A stretch of DNA of 64,000 nucleotides from Streptomyces sp. NRRL WC-3742 (GTDB lineage: Bacteria > Actinomycetota > Actinomycetes > Streptomycetales > Streptomycetaceae), in assembly GCF_000720635.1 (NCBI RefSeq), contig NZ_JOCF01000023.1, forward strand, positions 1 through 64,000. The letters run 5' to 3'. Both the position numbers and the translations under genes were made by a program. Of this stretch, positions 1 to 8,284 are shown one piece after another (position 1 is the first letter of the stretch; every line of letters starts with the position of its first letter). The notes beneath the pieces are model-generated. The model was not told the DNA's origin, ran no database searches, and saw only the letters and a list, made by a program, of their open reading frames with translations.

Positions 1-2950
1 CCTCGAGGGAGAGGGCGAGGGCGCGGGGTTCGGCGAGGGTGTGGGCGACGGCGAGGCCGCGGAGGTGGTGGGTGGCGGACGCGGCGGCGTCGCCGCGGAG
101 TTCGGCGAGGAAGCCGAGTTCGGCGTGGACGAGGTGGTCCCCGGCGAGGGAGGAGACGTCGGCGTAGCCGTCGCGCAGGTGGTGGAGGTGGGTTTCGGCG
201 GCGTCGAGGTCGCCGGAGCGGCGGGCGCCGAGGGCGAGGCCCATTTCGGCGTGGATCTCGCCGTACTTGTAGCCCTGTTCGGTGGCGCTGCGGCGGGCCT
301 GTTCGTGGAGGTCGCGGGCGCGGTCCCAGTCGCCGGCGAGGAGGGCGAGGCGGCCCAAACCGGAGGTGCGGGCGGAGACTTCGGCGGCGAGGTCGAGCTC
401 GCGGGCGATGCGGAGCCCTTCGAGCTGGCGGCGTTCGGCCTCCTCGTAGTCGCCCTTGATCTCGGCGAGGGCGGCGAGCGGGGAGACGGTCTGGAGTTCG
501 CCCCAGCGGTCGCCGATCTCGCGGAAGAGGGCGGCGCTGCGCAGCCCGTCGCGGCCGAGGCCGGCGAGGTCGCCGCGGATGAGGGCGAGGGTGGCGCGCA
601 GGCCGAGGGCGGCAGCGGTGCCCCACTGGTCGCCGGCGGTGGTGAAGAGGTTCAGGGCGCGGTCGTTGAGTTCGGTGCTCCGGTCGGCGGCTCCGGCGCT
701 GAAGAGGCCGTAGGCGCAGAGCCAGAGGGAGCGGGCGCGGCGGACGGGGTCGCAGAGGCCGTCGCCGTCGGGGGCGGGGGCGGCCAGGACGGGGGCGGCG
801 GGCGCGCCGGTGAGGAGGGTGAACGCGGTGTGGAGGAGGGTGAGTTCGGCGTCGTACGCCGAAGGGGCGGCGTCGAGGACGGCGCGCAGGCTGCGGCGGG
901 CCCGGGTGAGGCGGCCGCGCACGAGCCACCACCAGGCGAGCGCGGTGGCGAGGCGTACGGCCTGGGCGGGGGCTCCGGCGGTGGCGCGGCGGAGGGCTTC
1001 GTCGAGGGCGGCGAGCAGGTTGCCGGATTCGGTGTCGAGGCGGGTGAGCCAGGTGCGCTGGCAGGTGCTGCGCAGTTCGGGTTCGGCGCGTTCGGCGCGG
1101 GCGAGGTAGTGGGTGAGGTGGCGGTCGCGGACGGCGGGGAGGTCCTCCATCTCGTGGAGGCGTTCGGTGGCGTAGGCGGCGACGGATTCCAGGAGGCGGT
1201 AGCGCGGGCCGGTGGCGGAGGTGACCACGAGGACGAGGGAGCGGTCGACGAGCCGGATCAGCAGGTCGGCCACTTCGGAGACGGCGACGCCGTCGCCCGC
1301 GCAGACGGCTTCGGCGGCCTGGAGGTCGCAGCCGTCGCTGAACGCGGCGAGGCGGCGCAGCACGATGCGTTCGGGGGCGCTGAGCAGTTCCCAGCTCCAG
1401 TCGATGACGGCGCGCAGGGTCTGCTGGCGTTCGGGTGCGCCGCGCCGGCCGGAGGTGAGGAGTTGGAAGCGGTCGCCGAGGCGGGTGGCCAACTCGTGGA
1501 CGCCGAGGGCCCGTACGCGGGTGGCGGCGAGTTCGAGGGCGAGGGGGATGCCGTCGAGGCGGCGGCAGATCTCGGTGACGGCCGACAGGTCGGAGGGAGC
1601 GGGGGAGAAGCCGGGGGCCGCTGCGGCGGCGCGCTGGGTGAAGAGCCGGACGGCGTCGTCGGTGGGGAGCGGTTCGACGAGGAAGACCTCCTCGCCGGGC
1701 AGGGCGAGCGGTTCCTGGCTGGTGGTCAGCACGCGCAGGCCGGGTGCGGTGCTCAGCAGGAGGGTGGCGAGGTCGGCGGCGGCGTCGACGACGTGTTCGC
1801 AGTTGTCGAGGACGAGCAGGGTGCACCGGTCGCGCAGCACGGATGCGAGGTGGTGGGCGGGGGAGGAGGTTCCGGCGCCGGAGACGGGGAGGGCGGCGGG
1901 GGCGTGGTCGCTGATGCCGAGGGCTGAGGCGACGACCTGGGCGAGTTCGGTGGCGGTGCCGTGGCGGACGCCGGAGAACTCCACGAACCAGGTGCCGTCG
2001 GGCAGGCCCTCGCGGCGGACGGCCTCGGCGGCGGCGACGGCGAGACGGGTCTTGCCGACGCCGCCCGGGCCGCTGAGGGTCACCAGGCGGGCGGTGCGCA
2101 GGAGTTGGGCGAGGTGGGCGAGGGCCTCGTCGCGCCCGATGAGCGGGGTGAGGGCGACGGGCAGGTTGGAGGAGGCGGCGGCGGGCGCGGGCGGTGGCGG
2201 GGGAGCGGCGGCGTTGAGTTCCGGGGCCTGGCGCAGTACCGCCTGGTGGAGCGCGGCGAGTTCGGGGCTCGGGTCGACGCCGAGGTCGTCGAGGAGGCGT
2301 GCGCGCAGGTCCTCGTACGCGGCGAGGGCCTCGCTCTGGCGGCCCGCCGCGTACAGGGCCCGGATCTGGAGGGCGCGCAGGCGTTCGCGCAGGGGGTGGC
2401 GGGCCGTCAGGTCGGCGAGTTCTCCGGCGAGGAGGGTGTGGTCGCCGGCGGCGAGGCGTGCCTCGGCCTGTTCCTCGAGGACGGACAGCCGCTGTTCGGT
2501 GAGGCGCTGCGCGGCGGCGCGGACGAACTCCTGGTCGGCGAAGTCGGCGTAGGCGGGCCCGCGCCACAGGTCGAGGGCCTCGGTGAGCAGCGCGGCGCGG
2601 GTGGCCGGGTCGGCGGCGTCGCGGGCGCGCCCGACGAGGCCGAGGAAGCGGGCGGCGTCGATCTCGTCGGTGGCGGCGTCGAGTTGGAGGCGGTAGCCGG
2701 CGGGCTGGTGCACCACGTGGTCGCGGCCGAGCGCCCGGCGCAGCTGGGAGACCTTGGCCTGCAGGGCGCCCGCGGGCCGCCCGGGCGGGCGGTCGCCCCA
2801 GAGGTCGTGGATGAGGCGGTCCGCGGGGACCGGGCCGCCGTCGTGTGCGAGCAGGTCGGCGAGCAGCGCCCGGACCTTCGTCTCCGGAACGCTGATGGCC
2901 ACCCCGTCGTCGTCCCACACCGTCAGTGGGCCGAGCACCCCAAACCGCAT
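1..2950 (-). CDS. SARP/AfsR-family transcriptional regulator, 3' end outside window
   Basis: A large regulator whose C-terminus lies before base 1, with no stop codon in the window (about 983 residues visible). The N-terminus (MRFGVLGPLTVWDDDG) is a typical OmpR-like DNA-binding domain of the SARP family, followed by a bacterial transcriptional activation domain (around residues 95-250). An NB-ARC-type ATPase follows, with a Walker A motif GPGGVGKT (about residue 295) and a Walker B-like LLVLDNCEHV. A long helical, TPR-like C-terminal half follows. The start is the ATG at 2948-2950. A possible -10 (TACATT on this strand, 2963-2958) lies only 7 bases before it, so the transcript could be leaderless. 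It is divergent from the SDR-like and MFS genes and next to an AmCP-type cluster, so a cluster-situated activator is likely. That role is inference from position. Confidence 0.88.
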   Translation of the reverse strand, partial: MRFGVLGPLTVWDDDGVAISVPETKVRALLADLLAHDGGPVPADRLIHDLWGDRPPGRPAGALQAKVSQLRRALGRDHVVHQPAGYRLQLDAATDEIDAARFLGLVGRARDAADPATRAALLTEALDLWRGPAYADFADQEFVRAAAQRLTEQRLSVLEEQAEARLAAGDHTLLAGELADLTARHPLRERLRALQIRALYAAGRQSEALAAYEDLRARLLDDLGVDPSPELAALHQAVLRQAPELNAAAPPPPPAPAAASSNLPVALTPLIGRDEALAHLAQLLRTARLVTLSGPGGVGKTRLAVAAAEAVRREGLPDGTWFVEFSGVRHGTATELAQVVASALGISDHAPAALPVSGAGTSSPAHHLASVLRDRCTLLVLDNCEHVVDAAADLATLLLSTAPGLRVLTTSQEPLALPGEEVFLVEPLPTDDAVRLFTQRAAAAAPGFSPAPSDLSAVTEICRRLDGIPLALELAATRVRALGVHELATRLGDRFQLLTSGRRGAPERQQTLRAVIDWSWELLSAPERIVLRRLAAFSDGCDLQAAEAVCAGDGVAVSEVADLLIRLVDRSLVLVVTSATGPRYRLLESVAAYATERLHEMEDLPAVRDRHLTHYLARAERAEPELRSTCQRTWLTRLDTESGNLLAALDEALRRATAGAPAQAVRLATALAWWWLVRGRLTRARRSLRAVLDAAPSAYDAELTLLHTAFTLLTGAPAAPVLAAPAPDGDGLCDPVRRARSLWLCAYGLFSAGAADRSTELNDRALNLFTTAGDQWGTAAALGLRATLALIRGDLAGLGRDGLRSAALFREIGDRWGELQTVSPLAALAEIKGDYEEAERRQLEGLRIARELDLAAEVSARTSGLGRLALLAGDWDRARDLHEQARRSATEQGYKYGEIHAEMGLALGARRSGDLDAAETHLHHLRDGYADVSSLAGDHLVHAELGFLAELRGDAAASATHHLRGLAVAHTLAEPRALALSLE

Positions 2951-3144
2951 GCGCGTCAATGTACGTCACGGGGCCCGTGGTTCTCGACGGCCACCCAGGT
3001 CAGAGCCGTACGGGAGGGGCCCGAAGCGGCCGTCAGCCGGTCCGAAGGTTTCCCGAAGCGGCCGGGCGCACAGTCGTATCGGCCGGTCGCAGCACGCGTT
3101 CCCGGCACGGGTGCGGGAGCACGAGCGTGGGAGGGAGCGGGAGC
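2951..3144. promoter_or_regulatory. Divergent intergenic region with possible leaderless promoter
   Basis: This gap lies between the divergent SARP-type gene and the SDR-like gene. On the minus strand TACATT (2963-2958) is followed after 7 bases by the ATG at 2950, the spacing of a leaderless Streptomyces transcript. No good -35 is visible. No gene is seen in the rest. Confidence 0.35.
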
Positions 3145-3690
3145 ATGACCAGGTACGCGGGCCGTACGGCCGTCGTGGTCGGGGAGGCCACCGCGATCGG
3201 GCTGGCCATCGCCAAGCGCCTGGTGGAGGGCGGCGCCCGGGTCGTGCTGACCGCTCCGTCCGCCGAGGAGCGCCGGGCGCTGGGGTCCGAACTCGGCTCC
3301 AGTGCCCGGGTGGTGGCCGCGTCCGAGCTGACGGCCCGCCTCGGCCCCGGGGACGGTGTGGACCTGCTGTTCGCCGACACCGCTGCCACCGCCCGGCCGC
3401 TGCTGGCGCACCTGAGGGACGGCGGCGCGGTCGTGCTGACGGCGGCGGGCCAGCCGTCCGCCGCCGTGCGTGCGCTCGCGGGGGAGCTGGTCTCCCGGGG
3501 CGTGCGCGTCAACGCCGTGGCGCCGGGCTGTATCGAGGTGCCCGGCGGGGCACCCGTACCACCCCTGCCGCCGCTGGGCCGTCTCGGCGCCGCCGAGGAG
3601 GTGGCCCGGGCCGCGCTGTTCCTGGCCACCGAGGCGACGTTCACCACCGGAGTCCGCCTGCCGGTCGACGGCGGGCTCGGTTCCCCGTAG
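3145..3690 (+). CDS. Degenerate short-chain dehydrogenase-like protein
   Basis: A 181-residue protein of the SDR fold, clearly shorter than the usual 245-260 residues. The start ATG has a purine-rich GGGAGCGGGAGC in front. The N-terminal Rossmann motif is altered (VVVGEATAIGLAIA, where TGxxxGIG is expected). The late SDR signature is present (GVRVNAVAPGCIEVPGG, then the end motif FTTGVRLPVDGGLGSP). The stretch that should carry the catalytic YxxxK reads GQPSAAVRALAGEL, so the Tyr and Lys are missing, and about 60 residues of the central fold are absent. It is followed after 58 bases by the MFS transporter on the same strand. It may be a non-catalytic remnant or a binding protein rather than an oxidoreductase. 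Confidence 0.7.
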   Translation: MTRYAGRTAVVVGEATAIGLAIAKRLVEGGARVVLTAPSAEERRALGSELGSSARVVAASELTARLGPGDGVDLLFADTAATARPLLAHLRDGGAVVLTAAGQPSAAVRALAGELVSRGVRVNAVAPGCIEVPGGAPVPPLPPLGRLGAAEEVARAALFLATEATFTTGVRLPVDGGLGSP

Positions 3691-3748
3691 GACGACCTCC
3701 CCTCACCGAACCCCGAACCCCCGTCCGCGACAACCCTGGAGCACTTCC

Positions 3749-4978
3749 ATGAGCACCGCAGCCGATTCGGCGGCGAAGACCGACCAGACGGCGGCACAGC
3801 AGGACACAGAGGCGCAGAAGCTGCCCATGTTCGCCCTGCTGGCCCTCGCGACCGCCGTCTTCATCACGAGCCTCACCGAGACCCTGCCCGCCGGTCTGCT
3901 CCCGGCGATGAGCCGCGACCTGGGTGTGAGCGAGTCCGCGACCGGGCAGACGGTCACGATCTACGCGCTCGGCACCGCGCTGACCGCGATCCCGCTGACG
4001 GCGCTGACCTCCGCCTGGCGCCGCAAGCGGCTGCTGCTGACGTCCATGGCGGGCTTCGCCGTCGCCAACACCGTCACGGCCGTCTCCTCCGCCTACGGCC
4101 TGACCATGGTGGCCCGCTTCGTCGCCGGAATCGCGGCGGGCGTGGCCTGGGCGCTGCTGGCCGGGTACGCGCGCCGGCTGGCCCCGCCGCACCTGCAGGG
4201 CCGGGCGATCGCGGTGGCGATGGCGGGTATCCCGGTGGCGCTGTCGCTGGGCGTGCCGGCGGGCACCTTCCTGGGGAAGGTCTCCGGCTGGCGGGTGGCC
4301 TTCCTGGTGATGACGGTGCTGACCGTGCTGCTGCTGGCCTGGATCGTGGCCGCCGTACCGGACTTCCCGGGGCAGGAGCGCGGTGAGCGGCCGAAGATGC
4401 TGCACGCCCTGCGCGTGCCGGGCGTGGCGGCGATCCTGTTCGTCACCCTGGTCTTCGTGCTGGCGCACACCATCATCTACGCGTACATCGCCTCCTTCCT
4501 GGACGACCTCGGCATCGGCGGGAACACCGACCTGGTGCTGCTGGTGTTCGGCGCGGCCTCGCTGGCGAGCATCTGGATCGTCGGCGCGCAGATCCACCGG
4601 CGGCTGCGGGCGCTGACGGTGGCCAGTTCGCTGCTGGTCGCGGTGGCCGCGGCGGTGCTGGCCCTGCTGGCCGACCAGACGGCGCTGGTGTACGTGGCGG
4701 CCGTGCTGTGGGGTCTGGGCTGGGGCGGGGTGCCGACCCTGCTGCAGACGGCGGCCGGTGAGGCGGGCGGCGAGGAGGCCGCCGACGCGGCGCAGGCCAT
4801 GCTGGTGACGCTGTGGAACGTGGCGATGGCGGGCGGCGGCGTGATCGGCGGCGTGCTGCTGGACGTGAGCGGGGCGGACGCCCTGCCGTGGAGCGTGCTG
4901 CTGCTGATGCTGCCGGTGATCGCCGTGGTGGTGCTCGCCCGCGGCCACGGGTTCCCCGTCAGGAGGCCGGCCGCGTAG
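3749..4978 (+). CDS. MFS drug/metabolite exporter (DHA1 type)
   Basis: A 409-residue integral membrane protein with about 12 hydrophobic segments after a 25-residue polar N-terminus. The first segments read MFALLALATAVFITSLTETLPAGLLP, split here only for display, and a loop after the second helix (SAWRRKRLLL) fits the basic cytoplasmic motif of DHA1 transporters of the AraJ/YdhP group. Such proteins export drugs or sugars by proton antiport. It lies 58 bases behind the SDR-like gene and before a strong terminator at 5066. Its place next to the cluster regulators makes product export or self-resistance plausible, but nothing in the sequence fixes the substrate. Confidence 0.85.
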   Translation: MSTAADSAAKTDQTAAQQDTEAQKLPMFALLALATAVFITSLTETLPAGLLPAMSRDLGVSESATGQTVTIYALGTALTAIPLTALTSAWRRKRLLLTSMAGFAVANTVTAVSSAYGLTMVARFVAGIAAGVAWALLAGYARRLAPPHLQGRAIAVAMAGIPVALSLGVPAGTFLGKVSGWRVAFLVMTVLTVLLLAWIVAAVPDFPGQERGERPKMLHALRVPGVAAILFVTLVFVLAHTIIYAYIASFLDDLGIGGNTDLVLLVFGAASLASIWIVGAQIHRRLRALTVASSLLVAVAAAVLALLADQTALVYVAAVLWGLGWGGVPTLLQTAAGEAGGEEAADAAQAMLVTLWNVAMAGGGVIGGVLLDVSGADALPWSVLLLMLPVIAVVVLARGHGFPVRRPAA

Positions 4979-5065
4979 GGGATCCCGGAGACCGGACGTA
5001 CGCGAGCGCTCGACACCCTGGAGGCGCGCCGCCGCTGACGCCGCGTACGGTCGGCCCGAGAACGG

Positions 5066-5111
5066 ACCGCCGAAGGCATCCCCCGGCCTTCGGCGGTCGT
5101 CGGCGTTTTTC
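5066..5111 (+). terminator. Intrinsic terminator after the MFS gene
   Basis: A perfect 12-bp stem (ACCGCCGAAGGC 5066-5077 with GCCTTCGGCGGT 5086-5097) and an 8-base loop are followed by a run of five T at 5106-5110. Confidence 0.85.
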
Positions 5112-5419
5112 CCACGGGTGGTTTGTTCATGAAGTTTTTACAGTTCCGGGTCGAACCCGGGGTGGGGGATCGATTTCGGGCCGAACTGAGATTTCTGCCT
5201 CCGTTCCCCTTCGTCCTCCCGCAACAATCGTCCGTGTTCGCCCAGCTCAGCGTGCGAAGTCCCGAAGTCCGTACGGTCGAAGGACAGGAATGTCCCTTCG
5301 CAGGTATTTTGTTGGCCGTACAAGTTGCACGATGCACCGACCCCGACCCGTACCCAGACCTCGGTGCGGGCGTCTGCGGGCGTCGGCGGGCGTTGCGAGA
5401 TACGAGGGGGCTCAGCGTT
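5112..5419. promoter_or_regulatory. Long leader/promoter region of the transposase-derived gene
   Basis: About 300 bases without a convincing gene. Although the following reading frame stays open back to 5123, the upstream part has unlike composition and no conserved protein features. The region is locally AT-rich (for example around 5121-5145 and 5305-5330). It contains a small inverted repeat (CCGGGT-CGA-ACCCGG, 5146-5160) that could be an operator. No tRNA is formed here although the repeat resembles a T arm. Confidence 0.4.
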
Positions 5420-6622
5420 ATGTTGTCGAGTGGGACGCGCGCGGCAACGGGTGAAGACGCGCAAATGCGGGGTTTCGTGGAGGACGTCTTCCGCTCGCTC
5501 CACCGGGTGGAACAACGCCGCTGGGCGCGGGCCTATCTGTGGGGCCTGGTGCACGGCTCCGGCCGCAAGACGCCCCGGCGTCTGGCCCGCTTCGGCGCCC
5601 TGCCGCCGGCGGCGGTGCACGGGCTGCACCAGTTCATCAACGTCAGCCCCTGGGACTGGCAGCCGGTGCGCCGCCGGCTCGCCGAGCGCGTGGCCGCCGT
5701 GGCGGCGCCCTTCGCCTGGACGGTGGCCGAACTCGCCATCCCCAAGAGCGGTGACCACTCGGTGGGCGTGCACGCCCGGACGGACCCGGCGACCGGGCAG
5801 CGGGTGCACGGCCAGCGGGCGCTGGGCCTGTTCCTGGTCGCGGAGGGCCGCGCCTTCCCGGTGGACTGGAGCCTGCTGCTCGGCGGCGCCTGGGAGCGGG
5901 ACGAGGAGCTCAGACGGCGCGCCCGGATACCGGAGGCGGAGACCGCCCGCCCGGCCGGCGCCCACGTCCTCGAGCAGGCCGTGCGGGCCGTGGCCCTGCC
6001 GAGCCTCGCCGCCCTGCCCTGGGTGCTGGACCTCACCGGGTACGAGGAGGCGGCCGGCGTGCTCGCGGGCCTGGCGAGGGAGCGGCTGGACGTGGTGTGC
6101 GAGGTCGACCCCGGCCAGGTCGTCCTCGCGGGGCGGCACTCGCCGAGGGTGAGCACCGTCGGCGCGCTGATGGGCATCCGGCACGCCCGGCAGTCGCAGA
6201 TGATGACGCGCCAGACCCCGGACGGGCGCACCAACGTGGTGCCGATCCGCGCCTACGCGGGCACCGTACGGCTTCCGCAGCAGACGGGCGCCGACGGCGC
6301 CGGGCGCACCTACCGCATCCTGGAGCGGTCCGCCGTGGACGGCCAGCTGCCGTCCCGGTACTGGATCACCAGCCTGACCGAGCAGTCGGTGGACCAGGTG
6401 TTCGCCCTGGTGCGCGGCCGCAGCGCCGCCCTGTCGGCCCTCTCGGTCCTGGAGGAACGTTTCGGCGCCCTGGACTTCGAGGGCCGCTCCTACCCGGGCT
6501 GGCACCACCACATGACGATGGCCTCGGCCGCGTACGTCCACCAGCACCTCGACGGCGCCCCCGCCGTCCTCCCGCGCCAGTGGTCCCCGCCCGAGGCCGC
6601 GATCGGCGCCGCCGCGGGCTGA
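5420..6622 (+). CDS. IS701-type transposase-derived protein, catalytic site degenerate
   Basis: A 400-residue protein with the overall plan of IS701-family DDE transposases: the HxxxHHFV-like region (VHGLHQFINVSPWDW, residues 66-80), the PKSGDHSVGV block (108-117) and the C-terminal FEGRSYPGWHHHMTM block carrying the conserved Glu. The first catalytic element, usually two Asp before T/S-G-F-PK, reads A-E-L-A-I-PK (from residue 103), so the first Asp pair is lost. The second region (WVLDLTGYEE) is also shifted. No terminal inverted repeats or target duplications are obvious around it. It sits 57 bases before an atypical response regulator and next to a biosynthetic operon. I infer a domesticated DNA-binding protein, possibly regulatory, rather than an active IS. 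Confidence 0.7.
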   Translation: MLSSGTRAATGEDAQMRGFVEDVFRSLHRVEQRRWARAYLWGLVHGSGRKTPRRLARFGALPPAAVHGLHQFINVSPWDWQPVRRRLAERVAAVAAPFAWTVAELAIPKSGDHSVGVHARTDPATGQRVHGQRALGLFLVAEGRAFPVDWSLLLGGAWERDEELRRRARIPEAETARPAGAHVLEQAVRAVALPSLAALPWVLDLTGYEEAAGVLAGLARERLDVVCEVDPGQVVLAGRHSPRVSTVGALMGIRHARQSQMMTRQTPDGRTNVVPIRAYAGTVRLPQQTGADGAGRTYRILERSAVDGQLPSRYWITSLTEQSVDQVFALVRGRSAALSALSVLEERFGALDFEGRSYPGWHHHMTMASAAYVHQHLDGAPAVLPRQWSPPEAAIGAAAG

Positions 6623-6679
6623 CGGGCACCGGGCGGAAGAGGGGGGACCGGGGGAGCCGAGGGAGAGGGGACGACTGCA

Positions 6680-7396
6680 ATGACGAACGTACTCGTGGTG
6701 GAGGGGGACGTCTCCGCCGCGGAGGCCATGGAGCACGACCTGCGCAGACAGGGCTACACCACGCGCAGCGTCGACACCGGAGCCCGGGCGCTGCGCGCCG
6801 CCCGCGACGCCGACCTGGTGCTGCTCTCACTGGAACTCGCCGACGTCGACGGGCTGGAGGTCTGCCGCTCGGTGCGCAGCGGTGCGGACACCCCGCTGAT
6901 CGCCGTCACCGACCGCGACGACGGCCTCGAGCGGGTGCTCGCGCTGCGCGCCGGCGCGGACGACTGCGTGGTGCGGACCTGGGGGTTCCGGGAGATCGGT
7001 GCGCGGATCGACGCCGTGCTGCGCCGCTCCCGGGGCGCGGCCGCCGCCGGGGCGCGGGCCATCTCGCTGCGCCCGCTGCACATCGACCCGCTCCGGCGGG
7101 AGGTGCGGCTGCACGACCGGGTGGTGCCCGTCACCTCGAAGGAGTTCGACCTGCTGCACGCGCTGGCCGTCAATCCCGAGACGGTCGTCTCGCGTACCGA
7201 GCTGATGGCGACGGTGTGGGACAGCAACTGGGCCTGCACCAGCCGCACCATCGACACGCACGTCAGCAGCCTGCGGGCGAAGCTCGGCAGCGGCCGGTGG
7301 ATCACCACCGTGCGCGGGGTGGGGTACCGGATGGGGTACGCGGGCGGGCGCGCCCCGGAGGTCCTGGACACCTCGGAGATGCCCGAGGCGTCGTAG
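6680..7396 (+). CDS. Orphan OmpR-type response regulator with non-phosphorylatable receiver
   Basis: A 238-residue protein with an N-terminal receiver domain (1-120) and a complete C-terminal winged helix (about 135-225, ending in RWITTVRGVGYRMG). The usual phospho-acceptor Asp is Ser50 (DLVLLSLELADVDG), the conserved Lys is Arg99 followed by Thr instead of Pro, and the acidic pocket reads E8-G9 where two acidic residues are usual. It therefore cannot use normal Asp phosphorylation. No histidine kinase is nearby. Atypical regulators of this kind in Streptomyces clusters (JadR1 is the known example) respond to small ligands, often the pathway product. The start ATG has GGGAGAGGGG about 9 bases upstream. 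It probably controls the AmCP operon or the divergent gene; this is inference. Confidence 0.85.
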   Translation: MTNVLVVEGDVSAAEAMEHDLRRQGYTTRSVDTGARALRAARDADLVLLSLELADVDGLEVCRSVRSGADTPLIAVTDRDDGLERVLALRAGADDCVVRTWGFREIGARIDAVLRRSRGAAAAGARAISLRPLHIDPLRREVRLHDRVVPVTSKEFDLLHALAVNPETVVSRTELMATVWDSNWACTSRTIDTHVSSLRAKLGSGRWITTVRGVGYRMGYAGGRAPEVLDTSEMPEAS

Positions 7397-7407
7397 GTCC
7401 GCCGCCA

Positions 7408-7441
7408 CGAAGGGCCCGGGCGTAGGTGCCCGGGCCCTTCG
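7408..7441. terminator. Bidirectional terminator between convergent genes
   Basis: A perfect 14-bp stem (CGAAGGGCCCGGGC, 7408-7421, with its complement 7428-7441) and a 6-base loop lie between the response regulator and the convergent racemase-like gene. Confidence 0.85.
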
Positions 7442-7450
7442 CGCTGTTCG

Positions 7451-8284
7451 TCAGACCCCTGCGGTCTCCAGCCGCCGCAGCAGCGGGTGCGCCTCGCCCG
7501 CGTCCGCGCCGGGCAGGGCGCGGCGGGCCCACCAGGCGGAGGCCAGGTTGGAGGTGAGCAGGGTGCGGCCGGGTTCGCGCCGGGCCAGCTCCTCCAGGGC
7601 GGCGAGGGTGGCCATGCCCGTGCCCGTGAACAGCAGGGCGGTGTCCTTCGGGTAGGTGCTCGCGTCGAGCCGGTCCAGGATCGCGGCGGTGGTCACCCGG
7701 TACGGGTCGTGCTCCTCGTCGCTGCTGCCGCTGCCGCTGCCGCTGCCGCCGCTGCCGGGCACCGGGACGGTCACCACCCCGTCGACGGTCAGGCCCGCGC
7801 GCTCCCAGAAGCCGCGCGAGGTGTCGGTCAGCCAGGGCTGGTAGGGCGAGACGAGGGTGAGCCGGCGGATGCCCAGGGCTTCGCAGGCGGCCAGGGTGGC
7901 CCGGGTCGAGGAGTACACCGGGTACCCGGCGCGCTCGGACAGGTCCTCGCAGAAGGCGCGGTCGCCGTCCGGGCCCAGCAGGTAGTGCGAGGCGCTGCAG
8001 GCCACCACGGCCCCGTCCAGGCGCATCCCGCCGAAGAGGCCGAGGGTGTCGGGCAGGACGCGGTTGTAGGACTCCAGCATGTCCAGGAGGTCCAGGCCCG
8101 GCGTCACCGGGAAGCGGGCCGTGTACACGTTGACGCGGTGGCCGAAGAGGGCGGCGAACTCCGGTTCCGCGGTGGGGTTCTCGGGCGGGACGACGAGTCC
8201 GAGCCGGGGCAGTGGGAGAAGGTCCATGAACGGCACGGTAGGCGCCGGGCCGCCGAAATCGCCGGTGTTTTGCGAACGGTCCAC
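7451..8284 (-). CDS. Asp/Glu racemase-superfamily protein (maleate isomerase/arylmalonate decarboxylase-like)
   Basis: A 277-residue protein of the aspartate/glutamate racemase superfamily, closest in plan to maleate cis-trans isomerase and arylmalonate decarboxylase (PPENPTAEPEF near the start, GAVVACSASHYLLG with a candidate catalytic Cys96). The second Cys, expected in an (S)CT motif in the C-terminal half, is replaced (LLFTGTGMATL), so only one of the two acid/base thiols remains. A Gly/Ser linker (GSGGSGSGSGSS) is inserted between the halves, encoded by a short repeat. The GTG at 8284 has AAGGA just upstream; an internal ATG at 8227 is the alternative start. It is divergent from the AmCP operon and shares its promoter region. 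It may act on a carboxylic intermediate of that pathway, but the substrate is unknown. Confidence 0.75.
   Translation of the reverse strand: MDRSQNTGDFGGPAPTVPFMDLLPLPRLGLVVPPENPTAEPEFAALFGHRVNVYTARFPVTPGLDLLDMLESYNRVLPDTLGLFGGMRLDGAVVACSASHYLLGPDGDRAFCEDLSERAGYPVYSSTRATLAACEALGIRRLTLVSPYQPWLTDTSRGFWERAGLTVDGVVTVPVPGSGGSGSGSGSSDEEHDPYRVTTAAILDRLDASTYPKDTALLFTGTGMATLAALEELARREPGRTLLTSNLASAWWARRALPGADAGEAHPLLRRLETAGV
7721..7758. repeat. In-frame GCTGCC microsatellite in the racemase-like gene
   Basis: About six tandem hexamers (GCTGCC with small variants) encode the Gly/Ser linker on the minus strand. Copy-number changes would keep the frame and alter only the linker length. Confidence 0.75.

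Noticed and set aside
41..1927. Long plus-strand open frame of Gly/Ala/Glu-rich protein
   Set aside because: It is the antisense shadow of the SARP/AfsR-type gene; the minus strand gives clear BTAD, NB-ARC and helical repeat sequence.
5141..5170. tRNA T-arm-like sequence GGGTCGAACCC
   Set aside because: No matching acceptor, D or anticodon arms can be formed around it; it is only a short inverted repeat.
5123..5419. N-terminal extension of the transposase-derived protein
   Set aside because: The frame is open but its sequence does not fit the family and an ATG at 5420 gives the usual length and start; composition also looks intergenic.
5420..6622. Active insertion sequence
   Set aside because: No terminal inverted repeats or target duplication seen, and the first catalytic Asp pair is replaced.
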